From Paucibacter aquatile (lineage in GTDB: Bacteria > Pseudomonadota > Gammaproteobacteria > Burkholderiales > Burkholderiaceae_C): a stretch of DNA of 64,000 bases. The position numbers were made by a program, and so were the translations under genes. The DNA lies in contig NZ_POSP01000001.1 of assembly GCF_002885975.1 (NCBI RefSeq), forward strand, positions 248,001 through 312,000, written 5' to 3'. Below are positions 16,181-24,475 of this stretch, one piece after another; position 1 is the first letter of the stretch, and each line of letters starts with the position of its first letter. Below the pieces are notes generated by a model. The model searched no databases and was not told where the DNA came from. It was given only the letters and a program-made list of their open reading frames with translations.

Positions 16181-17818
16181 ATGTCCCCAGCACCGCATCT
16201 GCGTTGTGACCAAAGCCCGGCCTGGGCCGCTCTGACTGAGCGTTATCAGGCGAGCGGCCAGCATTTCGATCTGCGCCAGGCCTTTGCGGCCGAGCCGGCG
16301 CGTTTCGAGACCTGGTCGCTGCAAGCACCCGAGGTGTTTGCCGATCTGTCCAAGAACCGCATCGACACGCCGACTTTGCAGCTGCTGCTGCAGCTGGCGC
16401 GCGATTGCGGTCTGGAGGCTCAACGCGATGCGCTGCTGGCCGGCGCTCCGGTCAATCTGACCGAAGGCCGCGCGGTGCTGCACACGGCCCTGCGTGCGCC
16501 TGCGGGCCAGGGCTTGCACAGCGAGGACGTGCAGTCCTCGCTGAACCGCATGCTGGCTTTTGCCGAAGGCGTGCGTGACACGGCCACCAGCGGCATCCGC
16601 GATGTGGTGCACATCGGCATCGGCGGCAGCGACCTCGGCCCAGCCATGGTGGTGGGCGCCTTGCAGGCCTACACCCAGCCGGGGCTGAAGCTGCATTTTG
16701 TCTCCAATGTCGACGGCCATGATCTCGCGCCGCTGCTGCCCCAGCTGAACCCGGCGACCACGCTGTTCGTGATCGCCTCCAAGACCTTCACCACCCAAGA
16801 GACTCTGGCCAATGCCCTGGCGGCGCGGACCTGGTTCCTGGCCGCCGGTGGAACGGACGTGGCGCGCCACTTCGTTGCCACCAGCAGCAACACCGCGGCC
16901 GCTGCGGCTTTCGGCATCACCACGGCCTTCGGCTTCTGGGATTGGGTCGGCGGCCGCTATTCGCTGTGGTCGGTGATCGGCCTGCCGATCGCCATCGCCA
17001 TCGGCGCGGAGAACTTCCGCGCCCTGCTGGCTGGTGCCCATGCCATGGACCGCCACTTCGCCGAGGCACCGCTGGAGCGCAATCTGCCAGTGCTGCTCGG
17101 TGTGCTGGATCTTTGGTACCGCAATTTCCACGGCTTCAGCAGCCGCAGCGTGGCGCCCTATCACCAGGGCCTGCGCCGCCTGCCGGCGTACCTGCAGCAG
17201 CTGGAGATGGAGAGCAATGGCAAGGGCGTGGACCTGCAGGGTCAGGCCTTGCCCTACGGCACCAGCCCGGTGGTCTGGGGCGAGGCGGGCACCAATGGCC
17301 AGCACGCCTACTTCCAGATGCTGCACCAGGGCACGGATGTGATTCCGGTCGAGTTCATTGCGGTGAAGCACCCGAACTTCGGCGCCCATGTGGCCGGTGA
17401 TCTGGAGGCCTGCCTGCAAGACCAGCACCGCAAGCTGCTGGCCAACTGCCTGGCCCAGTCCCAGGCCCTGATGCAGGGCAAGCGCTTCGAGGAAGCCCTG
17501 GGCGAGAAGGCGCCCACCGCCTCGGCCGAGCTCGACCCCGGCACCGTGGCCCGCCACCGCAGCTTCCCCGGCAACCGTCCCAGCACCACCCTGGTATTGG
17601 ATCGCCTGACGCCGTCATCGCTGGGCGCCTTGATCGCCCTCTACGAGCACCGTGTCTTCGTCAGCGGTGCGCTCTGGGGCATCAACAGCTTCGATCAGTG
17701 GGGCGTGGAACTGGGCAAGGCTCTGTGCAACAGCCTGCTGCCGCGCCTGAGCAGCGGCGACGCTGCCGGGCTGGATGGCTCGACCGCCGGCCTGCTGAAC
17801 CATCTCTTGTCCGAGTGA
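16181..17818 (+). CDS. pgi: Glucose-6-phosphate isomerase
   Basis: 545 residues, the usual length, from ATG 16181 (MSPAPHLRCD). Family signatures are visible: IGIGGSDLGPAMV, then SKTFTTQET, FWDWVGGRYSLWSVIGLPI, and the C-terminal NSFDQWGVELGK. The catalytic Glu lies in GEAGTNGQHAY and the His in KRFEEALGEK to RHRSFPGNRP surroundings. It interconverts glucose-6-phosphate and fructose-6-phosphate. With tal upstream and zwf-hexR opposite, the locus gathers the main branch points of hexose phosphate use. Confidence 0.95.
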   Translation: MSPAPHLRCDQSPAWAALTERYQASGQHFDLRQAFAAEPARFETWSLQAPEVFADLSKNRIDTPTLQLLLQLARDCGLEAQRDALLAGAPVNLTEGRAVLHTALRAPAGQGLHSEDVQSSLNRMLAFAEGVRDTATSGIRDVVHIGIGGSDLGPAMVVGALQAYTQPGLKLHFVSNVDGHDLAPLLPQLNPATTLFVIASKTFTTQETLANALAARTWFLAAGGTDVARHFVATSSNTAAAAAFGITTAFGFWDWVGGRYSLWSVIGLPIAIAIGAENFRALLAGAHAMDRHFAEAPLERNLPVLLGVLDLWYRNFHGFSSRSVAPYHQGLRRLPAYLQQLEMESNGKGVDLQGQALPYGTSPVVWGEAGTNGQHAYFQMLHQGTDVIPVEFIAVKHPNFGAHVAGDLEACLQDQHRKLLANCLAQSQALMQGKRFEEALGEKAPTASAELDPGTVARHRSFPGNRPSTTLVLDRLTPSSLGALIALYEHRVFVSGALWGINSFDQWGVELGKALCNSLLPRLSSGDAAGLDGSTAGLLNHLLSE

Positions 17819-17822
17819 ACGC

Positions 17823-18464
17823 GTGAATATTGTTTTTGACTTCGGCGGTGTCCTGTTCCGCTGGCACCCGCCGAGCCTGCTGGCCCGCGTCTGGCCCCAC
17901 CGCGTGGCCGACGCCGCCCAAGGCGAGGCCCTGGCGGCCGAGTTTTTTGAGAACTACGCTGGCGCCTGGGGCGCCTTCGACCAAGGCCTGATCGACGCGC
18001 CGACCGTGATCGAGCGCATTTCGGCGCGCACCGGCTGGCCGCCTGAAGAGGTGGCCCAGGTCGTGGCCGCCGTGCCCGATGAGTTGCAGCTTCAGCCCGG
18101 TACCGTGGCCTTGATCGAGGGCTTGAAGCAGGCGGGTCACCGCCTGTTCTTTCTCTCGAACATGCCCGCACCACTGGCCGATCATCTGGAGCGCAGCCAC
18201 CCGCTGCATCAATGGTTCGAGCAGGGCGTGTTTTCGGGCCGGGTCCAGGTGGTCAAGCCTGGGGTGGAGATTTTTGAGCTGGCCTGCCGTCAGTTTGGCG
18301 TCGAGCCCGAGAGCTGCCTGTTCCTCGATGACCATCCGGTCAATATCGCCGCGGCCCAGGCCCTGGGTTGGCAAACCTTGTTGTTCCGTTCGGCCGAGCA
18401 GGCCAGTCAGGAATTGCGGGCGCGAGGCCTGCTGAGCGCGGCGCCTCAGTCAGTGAGGCAGTGA
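17823..18464 (+). CDS. HAD-superfamily phosphatase, YihX-like
   Basis: 213 residues from GTG 17823, four bases after pgi. Motif I is VFDFGGVLF: the nucleophile Asp6 is kept, but the second Asp of the usual DxD is Gly, as in YihX-type glucose-1-phosphatases. Motif II is FLSNMP, and motifs III/IV are VVKPGVEIF and CLFLDDHPVNI. Placement after pgi suggests a sugar-phosphate substrate, by inference. The C-terminal 15 bases overlap the end of yacG on the other strand. Confidence 0.8.
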   Translation: MNIVFDFGGVLFRWHPPSLLARVWPHRVADAAQGEALAAEFFENYAGAWGAFDQGLIDAPTVIERISARTGWPPEEVAQVVAAVPDELQLQPGTVALIEGLKQAGHRLFFLSNMPAPLADHLERSHPLHQWFEQGVFSGRVQVVKPGVEIFELACRQFGVEPESCLFLDDHPVNIAAAQALGWQTLLFRSAEQASQELRARGLLSAAPQSVRQ

Positions 18465-18641
18465 GTCGTCCTCGACGGGCGGGCTGGCTTCGACCCGGAA
18501 GTCTTCATTGGCCCAGGCCCCCAGATCGATCTGTCGGCAACGCTGGCTGCAAAACGGCCGCCAGCTGTTGCTGGGGGCGAAGATCGAATCGCCGCCACAA
18601 GTAGGGCAGGGCACGATGCGGGGCTGAGCGGGGGAGTCCAT
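18450..18641 (-). CDS. yacG: YacG, zinc-finger DNA gyrase inhibitor
   Basis: 63 residues. The zinc site is complete: CPTC near residues 12-15 and CSQRC near 31-35, spaced as in YacG. The region SWRPFCSQRCRQIDLGAW is the family hallmark, followed by an acidic tail. YacG binds GyrB and blocks gyrase activity in E. coli. It closes the pilB-pilC-pilD-coaE-zapD-yacG run, with its end overlapping the HAD gene tail to tail. Confidence 0.93.
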   Translation of the reverse strand: MDSPAQPRIVPCPTCGGDSIFAPSNSWRPFCSQRCRQIDLGAWANEDFRVEASPPVEDDSLPH

Positions 18642-18681
18642 GGCGGATCAATCAGAAAACAAGTGGGGTGTCGCGGCCTGA

Positions 18682-19446
18682 TCAGGCGCAGAGCGTCAGC
18701 TCGAAGCTGGCGTCCTGGTGGGCGGGCTTGAGCCGGCCTTCCTCGTCCTGACGCATCAGGCGGATGGACACCATCAGGCGGTGGCCGGTGATCTCGGGCA
18801 CCAGGCCCAGGCTGGGGTCCAGGCGCATGCGCAGCAGCTGGTAGCTGCGGCCGGCACCCAGGCTTTGCTGGAACTGGCCGGCCACGGCCGCCACCTTGTG
18901 CGGCGAGCCGCTGTCGCGCAGCAGACCCAGCAGCACCTGCAGGGCCTCGGCCAGCGGCATCAGGCTTTGCGTCCACTGCATCAGGTCGTTACGGCGCCGG
19001 GCCGGCAGGAACTGCTGCCAGGTGTAGTAGGCGGGCAGATCGAACTCGCAGGTGCCGCCCGGGATGCTGATACGGCTGCGGATGCTCATCAGCCATTCAT
19101 TGCTGGTCAGCACATGGCCGGCCTTGCCGGAGAGCTTGTTGAGGCCGTCGAAGGCATGGTCGATGCGGGCAATGACTTCATCGAGCACGCTCTCGGCAAT
19201 CGCCGGATTGCCGCGGTAGCTGTTGAGCTGCACCTTGTGGCGCTCCAGCTCCTTGAGCAGGTCGGATTTGAGATCGGCCCGAGAGGCCACATCCATGATC
19301 TCGAAAATGGTGACCAGGGCGAAATGGTGATCGAGCGGGGTTTCGCGCGCCATCAGCTGTCCGAGCCGGTCGAACAGATGCTCCAGGCGCAGCATCGTGC
19401 GGATGCTCTCGTTGAATGGGTACTCGTAAAGGACCAAGGCGGCCAT
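18682..19446 (-). CDS. zapD: ZapD, FtsZ-bundling cell division factor
   Basis: 254 residues. The N-terminus VLYEYPFNESIRTMLRLEHLF is diagnostic of ZapD (YacF), as are the helical region with LLKELERHKVQL and the C-terminal beta domain starting near FDLPAYYTWQ. ZapD crosslinks FtsZ protofilaments at the Z ring. It lies about 40 bases before yacG and about 105 bases after coaE, in an order widely conserved in proteobacteria. Confidence 0.95.
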   Translation of the reverse strand: MAALVLYEYPFNESIRTMLRLEHLFDRLGQLMARETPLDHHFALVTIFEIMDVASRADLKSDLLKELERHKVQLNSYRGNPAIAESVLDEVIARIDHAFDGLNKLSGKAGHVLTSNEWLMSIRSRISIPGGTCEFDLPAYYTWQQFLPARRRNDLMQWTQSLMPLAEALQVLLGLLRDSGSPHKVAAVAGQFQQSLGAGRSYQLLRMRLDPSLGLVPEITGHRLMVSIRLMRQDEEGRLKPAHQDASFELTLCA

Positions 19447-19552
19447 CCCTGTCGGTCAGCGTTGCTCGCAAGCGGGGCGCGGCTGCGCACCCGAGGCCGT
19501 GATTGTTTCACAGCCCATCGCTGCTCGACGCTTCATCGCGCCTGCAAGCGTC

Positions 19553-20167
19553 CTATTTTGTGCGGCGCCAGCGGGCGGCGAGGGTCAGGACTTGCGCCCG
19601 CAGCTCGCTCAAGCCGAGATCCTGGTTGTGGATCACGGCATCGGCACAGGCGCGGCGCTGGGACCTGCTGGCCTGGGCGTTCAGCACGGCCTGCACGGCC
19701 TCGCGGCTCAAGCCCGAGCGTTGCGTGACGCGCTCGATTTGCAGAGCCTCGGCGCAATCCACCACCAGCACCCGGTCGACGCGTTGACGCCAGCGGCCCG
19801 ACTCCACCAGCAGGGGCACATCAAAGACGATCAGATCACTGGCGGCCGCAGCAGCGGCACGCGCGGTCTCGGCGCTGATCATGGGGTGAAGGATGGCTTC
19901 CAGGCGCTGGCGCGCGGCCGGATCGGCGAACACCAGCTCGCGCATGACGCTGCGCACCAGGCCTTCATCGGCATTCACCACATGCGGGCCAAAGGCGGCG
20001 GCAATGGCGGGCAGGGCCGCACCACCGGGCGCGGTCAAGGCGCGCGAGATGGCGTCGGTGTCGATCAGTGCGGCGCCGGCCTCGACCCAGAAGCCGGCCA
20101 CCGTGCTCTTGCCGCTGCCGATGCCACCGGTCAGGCCGATGCGCACAGGCGGCTGCGGCACGTTCAC
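19553..20167 (-). CDS. coaE: Dephospho-CoA kinase
   Basis: 204 residues. The P-loop GLTGGIGSGKST is at residues 11-22, followed by the lid and substrate residues in LIDTDAISR and VFDVPLLVESG. It catalyses the last step of coenzyme A synthesis, adding the 3' phosphate. The start overlaps the pilD stop by four bases (ATGA). The size is normal. Confidence 0.95.
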   Translation of the reverse strand: MNVPQPPVRIGLTGGIGSGKSTVAGFWVEAGAALIDTDAISRALTAPGGAALPAIAAAFGPHVVNADEGLVRSVMRELVFADPAARQRLEAILHPMISAETARAAAAAASDLIVFDVPLLVESGRWRQRVDRVLVVDCAEALQIERVTQRSGLSREAVQAVLNAQASRSQRRACADAVIHNQDLGLSELRAQVLTLAARWRRTK

Positions 20168-21096
20168 GCCCAGCCCAGCCAGCCCAGCACGCGCTCCTGG
20201 CCCGCAAACAGCACGACCAGGCCGCCGCCGGCCAGGAAGGGGCCGAAGGGCACGTAGCGGCCTTCACGCAGCTGGGCATTGAGCTTCATGGCAATGCCGA
20301 CGATGGCACCGATCAGCGAGGCACCCAGCACGATGGGCAGAATCATCTGCCAACCCAGCCAGGCACCGAGGGCGGCCAGCAGCTTGAAGTCGCCATAGCC
20401 CATGCCCTCCTTGCCTGTGGCCAGCTTGAACAGCCAGTAGATGGACCAGAGCGAGAGATAGCCCACCAAGGCGCCGGTCAAGGCCGAGTTCAAGGGCAGG
20501 GCGGTCAAGCCCAGCAGGGAAGCCGCCAGGCCGGCCCAGAGCAAGGGCTGGTTCAGCGAATCGGGCAGCAGGGTGGTGTCCCAGTCGATGGCCGCCAGGG
20601 CCAGCAAGGTGGCACCGAAGCCGCACCAGAGCAGGGTCTCGGGCCGGGCGCCGAAGCGCCAGGACAGGGCGGCGAACAGCAGGCCGGTGGCCAGCTCGAT
20701 CAGCGGGTAGCGCTTGGAGATGGTGGCCTTGCAGGCCGCGCATTTGCCGCCCAGACGCAGCCAGCCGATCAGTGGCAGGTTCTCATGCCAGGCCAGCTGA
20801 TGGCCGCAATGCGGGCAGCGCGAGCGCGGCGTGGCGATGCCCAGGTGAGGCAGCTTGTCGAGCTGCTGACTCAGGGACTGAGCGGAGCGGGCCAGTGTGT
20901 CGGCCTCGACGGACTTCCAGGCGGCGGCCTTTTTCAGCTCGGCGGCATCACTGAGCTGGGCGGCCGAATCCATCAGCCATTGGCGCTCCATCATCAGGGG
21001 CAGGCGGTGGATCACCACGTTCAAAAAGCTGCCGATGCACAGGCCCAGCAGGCCCAGCATGGCCGGGCTCAACAACCATTCGTAATCAGGAGTCAT
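20164..21096 (-). CDS. pilD: Prepilin leader peptidase/N-methyltransferase
   Basis: 310 residues. The N-terminal block GLCIGSFLNVVIHRLP is typical. Two CxxC pairs (CPHC and CAAC) form the zinc site of the methyltransferase-containing form. The aspartic protease pair is present: Asp in AAIDWDTTLLPD and Asp in GMGYGDFKLLAALGAWLGW. It cleaves and N-methylates type IV prepilins, including the minor pilins at 5132-8441. The segment at about residues 38-80 (Ala/Leu/Ser-rich, between helix 1 and the zinc loop) is longer than in many homologues. It sits directly after pilC. Confidence 0.95.
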   Translation of the reverse strand: MTPDYEWLLSPAMLGLLGLCIGSFLNVVIHRLPLMMERQWLMDSAAQLSDAAELKKAAAWKSVEADTLARSAQSLSQQLDKLPHLGIATPRSRCPHCGHQLAWHENLPLIGWLRLGGKCAACKATISKRYPLIELATGLLFAALSWRFGARPETLLWCGFGATLLALAAIDWDTTLLPDSLNQPLLWAGLAASLLGLTALPLNSALTGALVGYLSLWSIYWLFKLATGKEGMGYGDFKLLAALGAWLGWQMILPIVLGASLIGAIVGIAMKLNAQLREGRYVPFGPFLAGGGLVVLFAGQERVLGWLGWA

Positions 21097-21108
21097 GTCG
21101 TAGGCTGG

Positions 21109-22329
21109 TCAGACCACTTGGCCGAGCTTGAAGATGGGCAGGTACATGGACACGACGATGCCGCCGATGATGCCGCCCAGGATCACGATGATGAAGGGCT
21201 CCATCAGGCTGGACAGAGCGGCCACGGCCTCGTCGACCTCGTCCTCGAAGAACTCGGCGGCCTTGCCCAGCATATGGTCCAGCGAGCCGGACTCTTCGCC
21301 AATGGCGGCCATCTGGATCACCATGGTCGGGAAGATGCCGGTGGTCTGCATCGAGGTGGTCAGTGCCGTGCCGGTGGAGACATCGCGCTGGATTTTCTCG
21401 GTCGCCTCGGCAAAGACAGCATTGCCGGCCGCGCCACCGACCGAATCCAGCGCTTCCACCAAGGGCACGCCAGCGGCAAACATGGTGGACAGGGTGCGTG
21501 TCCAGCGGGCCACGGCCGATTTGTAGAGCAGATCGCCAAAGACCGGAATCTTCAGCAGCAGTCGGTCCATGGTGTGCTGCATCTTGACCGAGCGTTTCCA
21601 GCTCTGGAAGAAGAAGTACAGCCCGCCACCGATGCTGCCAAAGATCAGCCACCAATAGGACACAAAAAACTCGGACATCGCGATCACGGCCAGCGTCGGC
21701 GCGGGCAGGTCGGCACCAAAGCTCTTGAACACGTCCTTGAAGGCCGGTACGACGAAGATCATGATCACGGCCACCACGACAAAGGCGACCACAAACACGG
21801 CGATCGGGTAGGTCAGGGCGGACTTGATCTTGTTCTTGATGGCGACCGTTTTTTCCTGGTAGATGGCCAGGCGGTCGAGCAGGGATTCCAGGATACCGGC
21901 GGCTTCGCCGGCCTCGACCAGGTTGCAGTAGAGTGCGTCGAAGTAAAGCGGCTGCTTGCGCAGGGCGTTGGACAGGCTGGTACCCGTCTCAACGTCCTGC
22001 TTGATGTCGTTGAGCAAGCGGGTCAGGCGCGGGTTGGTGCTGCCGCGGCCGACGATCTCGAAGGACTGCAGCAGCGGCACGCCGGCACGCATCATGGTGG
22101 CCAGCTGGCGGGTGAAGATGGCGATGTCTTTTTGCTTGATGGCCTTGCCGCCGCTCATGCGGCGCTTCTTGACCTTGCTGACCAGGATGCCCTGGCGGCG
22201 CAGGGTGGCGCTGACCATGGCCTCGCCCCCGGCACGCAACTCACCTCGCACGATCTTGCCGTTGCGGTCCTTGCCTTCCCACTCGAACACGAACTCCGCC
22301 GTGTTCTTGGCTGCCGCACTAGTCGCCAT
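21109..22329 (-). CDS. pilC: PilC, type IV pilus inner-membrane platform protein
   Basis: 406 residues from ATG 22329 (MATSAAAKN), which has AGGAGG at ideal spacing; the frame to 22377 is not needed. Two GspF domains are visible: FTRQLATMMRAGVPLLQSFE in the first, and WTRTLSTMFAAGVPLVEALD in the second, each followed by membrane helices. PilC couples the PilB ATPase to pilin extraction. It lies 56 bases after pilB and 12 bases before pilD. Confidence 0.95.
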   Translation of the reverse strand: MATSAAAKNTAEFVFEWEGKDRNGKIVRGELRAGGEAMVSATLRRQGILVSKVKKRRMSGGKAIKQKDIAIFTRQLATMMRAGVPLLQSFEIVGRGSTNPRLTRLLNDIKQDVETGTSLSNALRKQPLYFDALYCNLVEAGEAAGILESLLDRLAIYQEKTVAIKNKIKSALTYPIAVFVVAFVVVAVIMIFVVPAFKDVFKSFGADLPAPTLAVIAMSEFFVSYWWLIFGSIGGGLYFFFQSWKRSVKMQHTMDRLLLKIPVFGDLLYKSAVARWTRTLSTMFAAGVPLVEALDSVGGAAGNAVFAEATEKIQRDVSTGTALTTSMQTTGIFPTMVIQMAAIGEESGSLDHMLGKAAEFFEDEVDEAVAALSSLMEPFIIVILGGIIGGIVVSMYLPIFKLGQVV

Positions 22330-22385
22330 ACCACCTCCTGGCCTCAGGCCCTTGTCCTTGTTCCTGCCCTGCGGCAAACGGTTCT

Positions 22386-24107
22386 TTATTCATTGGTCGC
22401 CGCCAGCACTTCTTCGAGCGTGGTCACGCCCGAGCGGACCTTGACCAGGCCGAACTGGCGCAGATCGCGCACCCCCTCGGCCTGGGCCTGGGCGGCGATG
22501 TCCATGGCCGTGCCTTCGGCCAGGATGATGCGCTGGATGGCCTCGGTGATGGGCATCACCTGGTACAGGCCCACCCGGCCGCGGTAGCCGCTGTTGCAGC
22601 TGTTGCACCCCACGGCGCGGTACTGTTTCCAGCTGCCGTCCAGTTCTTCTTCCTTGAAGCCGGCGCGCAGCAGAGCTTCGCGCGGGTACTCGGCCGGTGC
22701 CTTGCAGTTTTCGCACAAGCGCCGCACCAGGCGCTGGGCCGTGATGAGCAGCACGCTGGACGCGATGTTGAACGGGGCCACGCCCATGTTCAAGAGCCGG
22801 GTCAGGGTCTTGGGCGCGTCATTGGTGTGCAGGGTGGACATCACCATATGGCCGGTCTGGGCGGCCTTGATGGCGATGTCGGCGGTTTCCAGGTCGCGGA
22901 TTTCGCCGACCATGATGATGTCGGGATCCTGGCGCAGGAAAGACTTCAGCGCGGCCGAGAAGCTCAGGCCCGCCTTGTCATTGACATTGACCTGGTTGAT
23001 GCCGGGCAGGTTGATTTCGGCCGGGTCTTCCACGGTCGAAATGTTGACGCCCGGCTGGTTCAGGATGTTCAGGCAGGTGTAGAGCGACACCGTCTTGCCC
23101 GAGCCGGTCGGGCCGGTCACCAGCACCATGCCGTAGGGGCGTGAGATGGCAGCCAGCAGGCGCTCTTTCTCGATCTTTTCGTAGCCCAGGGCGTCGATGC
23201 CCAGCTTGGCCGAGGACGGGTCCAGGATACGGATCACGATCTTCTCGCCGAACAGGGTCGGCAAGGTGCTGATCCGGAAGTCGATGGCCTTGGCGCCGAA
23301 CTTCAGCTTCATGCGGCCGTCTTGCGGCACGCGACGTTCGGCAATGTCCAGGCGCGACAGCACCTTGATGCGCGAAGCCAGCTTGTCCTTGATCGCGATC
23401 GGCGGCTGGGTGATTTCGCGCAGCTCGCCGTCCACGCGAAAGCGCACGCGGTAATGGAACTCGTAGGGCTCGAAATGCAGGTCGGATGCGCGCAGATTGA
23501 TGGCGTCGACCAGCATCTTCTGGAGAAAACGCACCACGGGTGCGTCTTCCACATCGGCCAGTTCGGCGGCAGTCTCCTGCGGCGCGCTTTCTTCTTCGGC
23601 AATGTCGAAATCGAAATCACCGCCAGTGATGGTTTCCAGGGCCTCGCTGGCACTGGAGCTGGCGCCCGCCAGCAGCTTGGTCAGCTTGTCATGCTCGACG
23701 ATCACCCATTCCGGCGTCAGCTGGGTGGCGAACTTGATGCGCTCGACCACGTCCTGGTCGGTCGGGTCGGCGCCGCCGATGAAGAGCCGGCTGCCGCGCC
23801 GCCCCAGCACCACCACCTGGTACTGCTGGGCCAGCTTGTTGTCGATGATGTTCTGCGGCATGCGCTGAACATCCATGGCGTTCAGGTCCAGCAGCGGCAC
23901 GGCCAGGGCTGTGGACAGGGTGTGGGCCAGATCCACCGGACTCACCAGCCCCGCCGCGATCACCGAATTGACGAAGCTGGTCTTCTTCTCGCGCGCCTGG
24001 CGCATCAGGTCTTCGGCCGCTTTGGGCTGCAGCTTGCCGGCATGCACCAGCATGCGCGCCACGCCCGAAAGGGCGGACTGAGGCGGCTCGGCCAGGGTGG
24101 GTTCCAC
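22386..24107 (-). CDS. pilB: PilB, type IV pilus assembly ATPase
   Basis: 573 residues if started at GTG 24107, which matches the usual N-terminus; an upstream TTG at 24170 would add 21 residues. Neither has a strong ribosome site. An N-terminal MshE-N domain with AAGLVSPVDLAHTLS is followed by the GspE ATPase: Walker A GPTGSGKT near residue 335, Asp box, Walker B with IIMVGEIRD, and the His box GHMVMSTLHTND. A four-Cys zinc site (CENC and CNSC) is in the C-terminal domain. It powers pilus extension. pilT is not in the window. Confidence 0.93.
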   Translation of the reverse strand: MEPTLAEPPQSALSGVARMLVHAGKLQPKAAEDLMRQAREKKTSFVNSVIAAGLVSPVDLAHTLSTALAVPLLDLNAMDVQRMPQNIIDNKLAQQYQVVVLGRRGSRLFIGGADPTDQDVVERIKFATQLTPEWVIVEHDKLTKLLAGASSSASEALETITGGDFDFDIAEEESAPQETAAELADVEDAPVVRFLQKMLVDAINLRASDLHFEPYEFHYRVRFRVDGELREITQPPIAIKDKLASRIKVLSRLDIAERRVPQDGRMKLKFGAKAIDFRISTLPTLFGEKIVIRILDPSSAKLGIDALGYEKIEKERLLAAISRPYGMVLVTGPTGSGKTVSLYTCLNILNQPGVNISTVEDPAEINLPGINQVNVNDKAGLSFSAALKSFLRQDPDIIMVGEIRDLETADIAIKAAQTGHMVMSTLHTNDAPKTLTRLLNMGVAPFNIASSVLLITAQRLVRRLCENCKAPAEYPREALLRAGFKEEELDGSWKQYRAVGCNSCNSGYRGRVGLYQVMPITEAIQRIILAEGTAMDIAAQAQAEGVRDLRQFGLVKVRSGVTTLEEVLAATNE

Positions 24108-24475
24108 GGTGTAGATCAGGCTCGCAGGTCGATGAGTGGGGCGTCCATCCCACGGAGGCAGGATGGACAAGGCGTATCAATCAGGACTGTAAACCGAGCG
24201 AGGCCGCAGAGCGCGCGGGCCGATGTGCCGGAGCACACGATTTCACCCCGGGGAAGCCCTTGGTGAAGCCCTGAAAAGCCGGGCGAAGCCCTGGCCGCCG
24301 AGGGCTTGTGAGGATGCGTGCGGTCGACGCGGAGCCCCTTGGCCATCGAAGCCAGCGCCTTTCAAACCGAGACCTGCGCCAAACGCCGGGCAGGCCGGGC
24401 CCGGACCCTGGCCTGCAGTCAACGGGTTTGGTGAGGATTTGTAAAAGTTCGCAAGCAAAACCTACCGGGCTGGGT
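24108..24475. repeat. Gene-free spacer upstream of pilB with short repeats
   Basis: About 370 bases without a convincing gene. GAAGCCCT occurs three times on the plus strand (24253, 24265 and 24285), and AGGGCTT at 24301 is its inverse, so the last copy can fold as GCCCT/AGGGC. A second hairpin pairs GCAGGCC (24390-24396) with GGCCTGC (24410-24416) around CCGGGCCCGG-like sequence. The pilB promoter must be here but I cannot place it. Confidence 0.4.

Noticed and set aside
20068..22587. Plus-strand open frame of 839 codons
   Set aside because: It runs antisense to pilD, pilC and pilB, has a His/Gln/Gly-rich composition typical of reverse-strand reading of GC-rich genes, and shows no domain.
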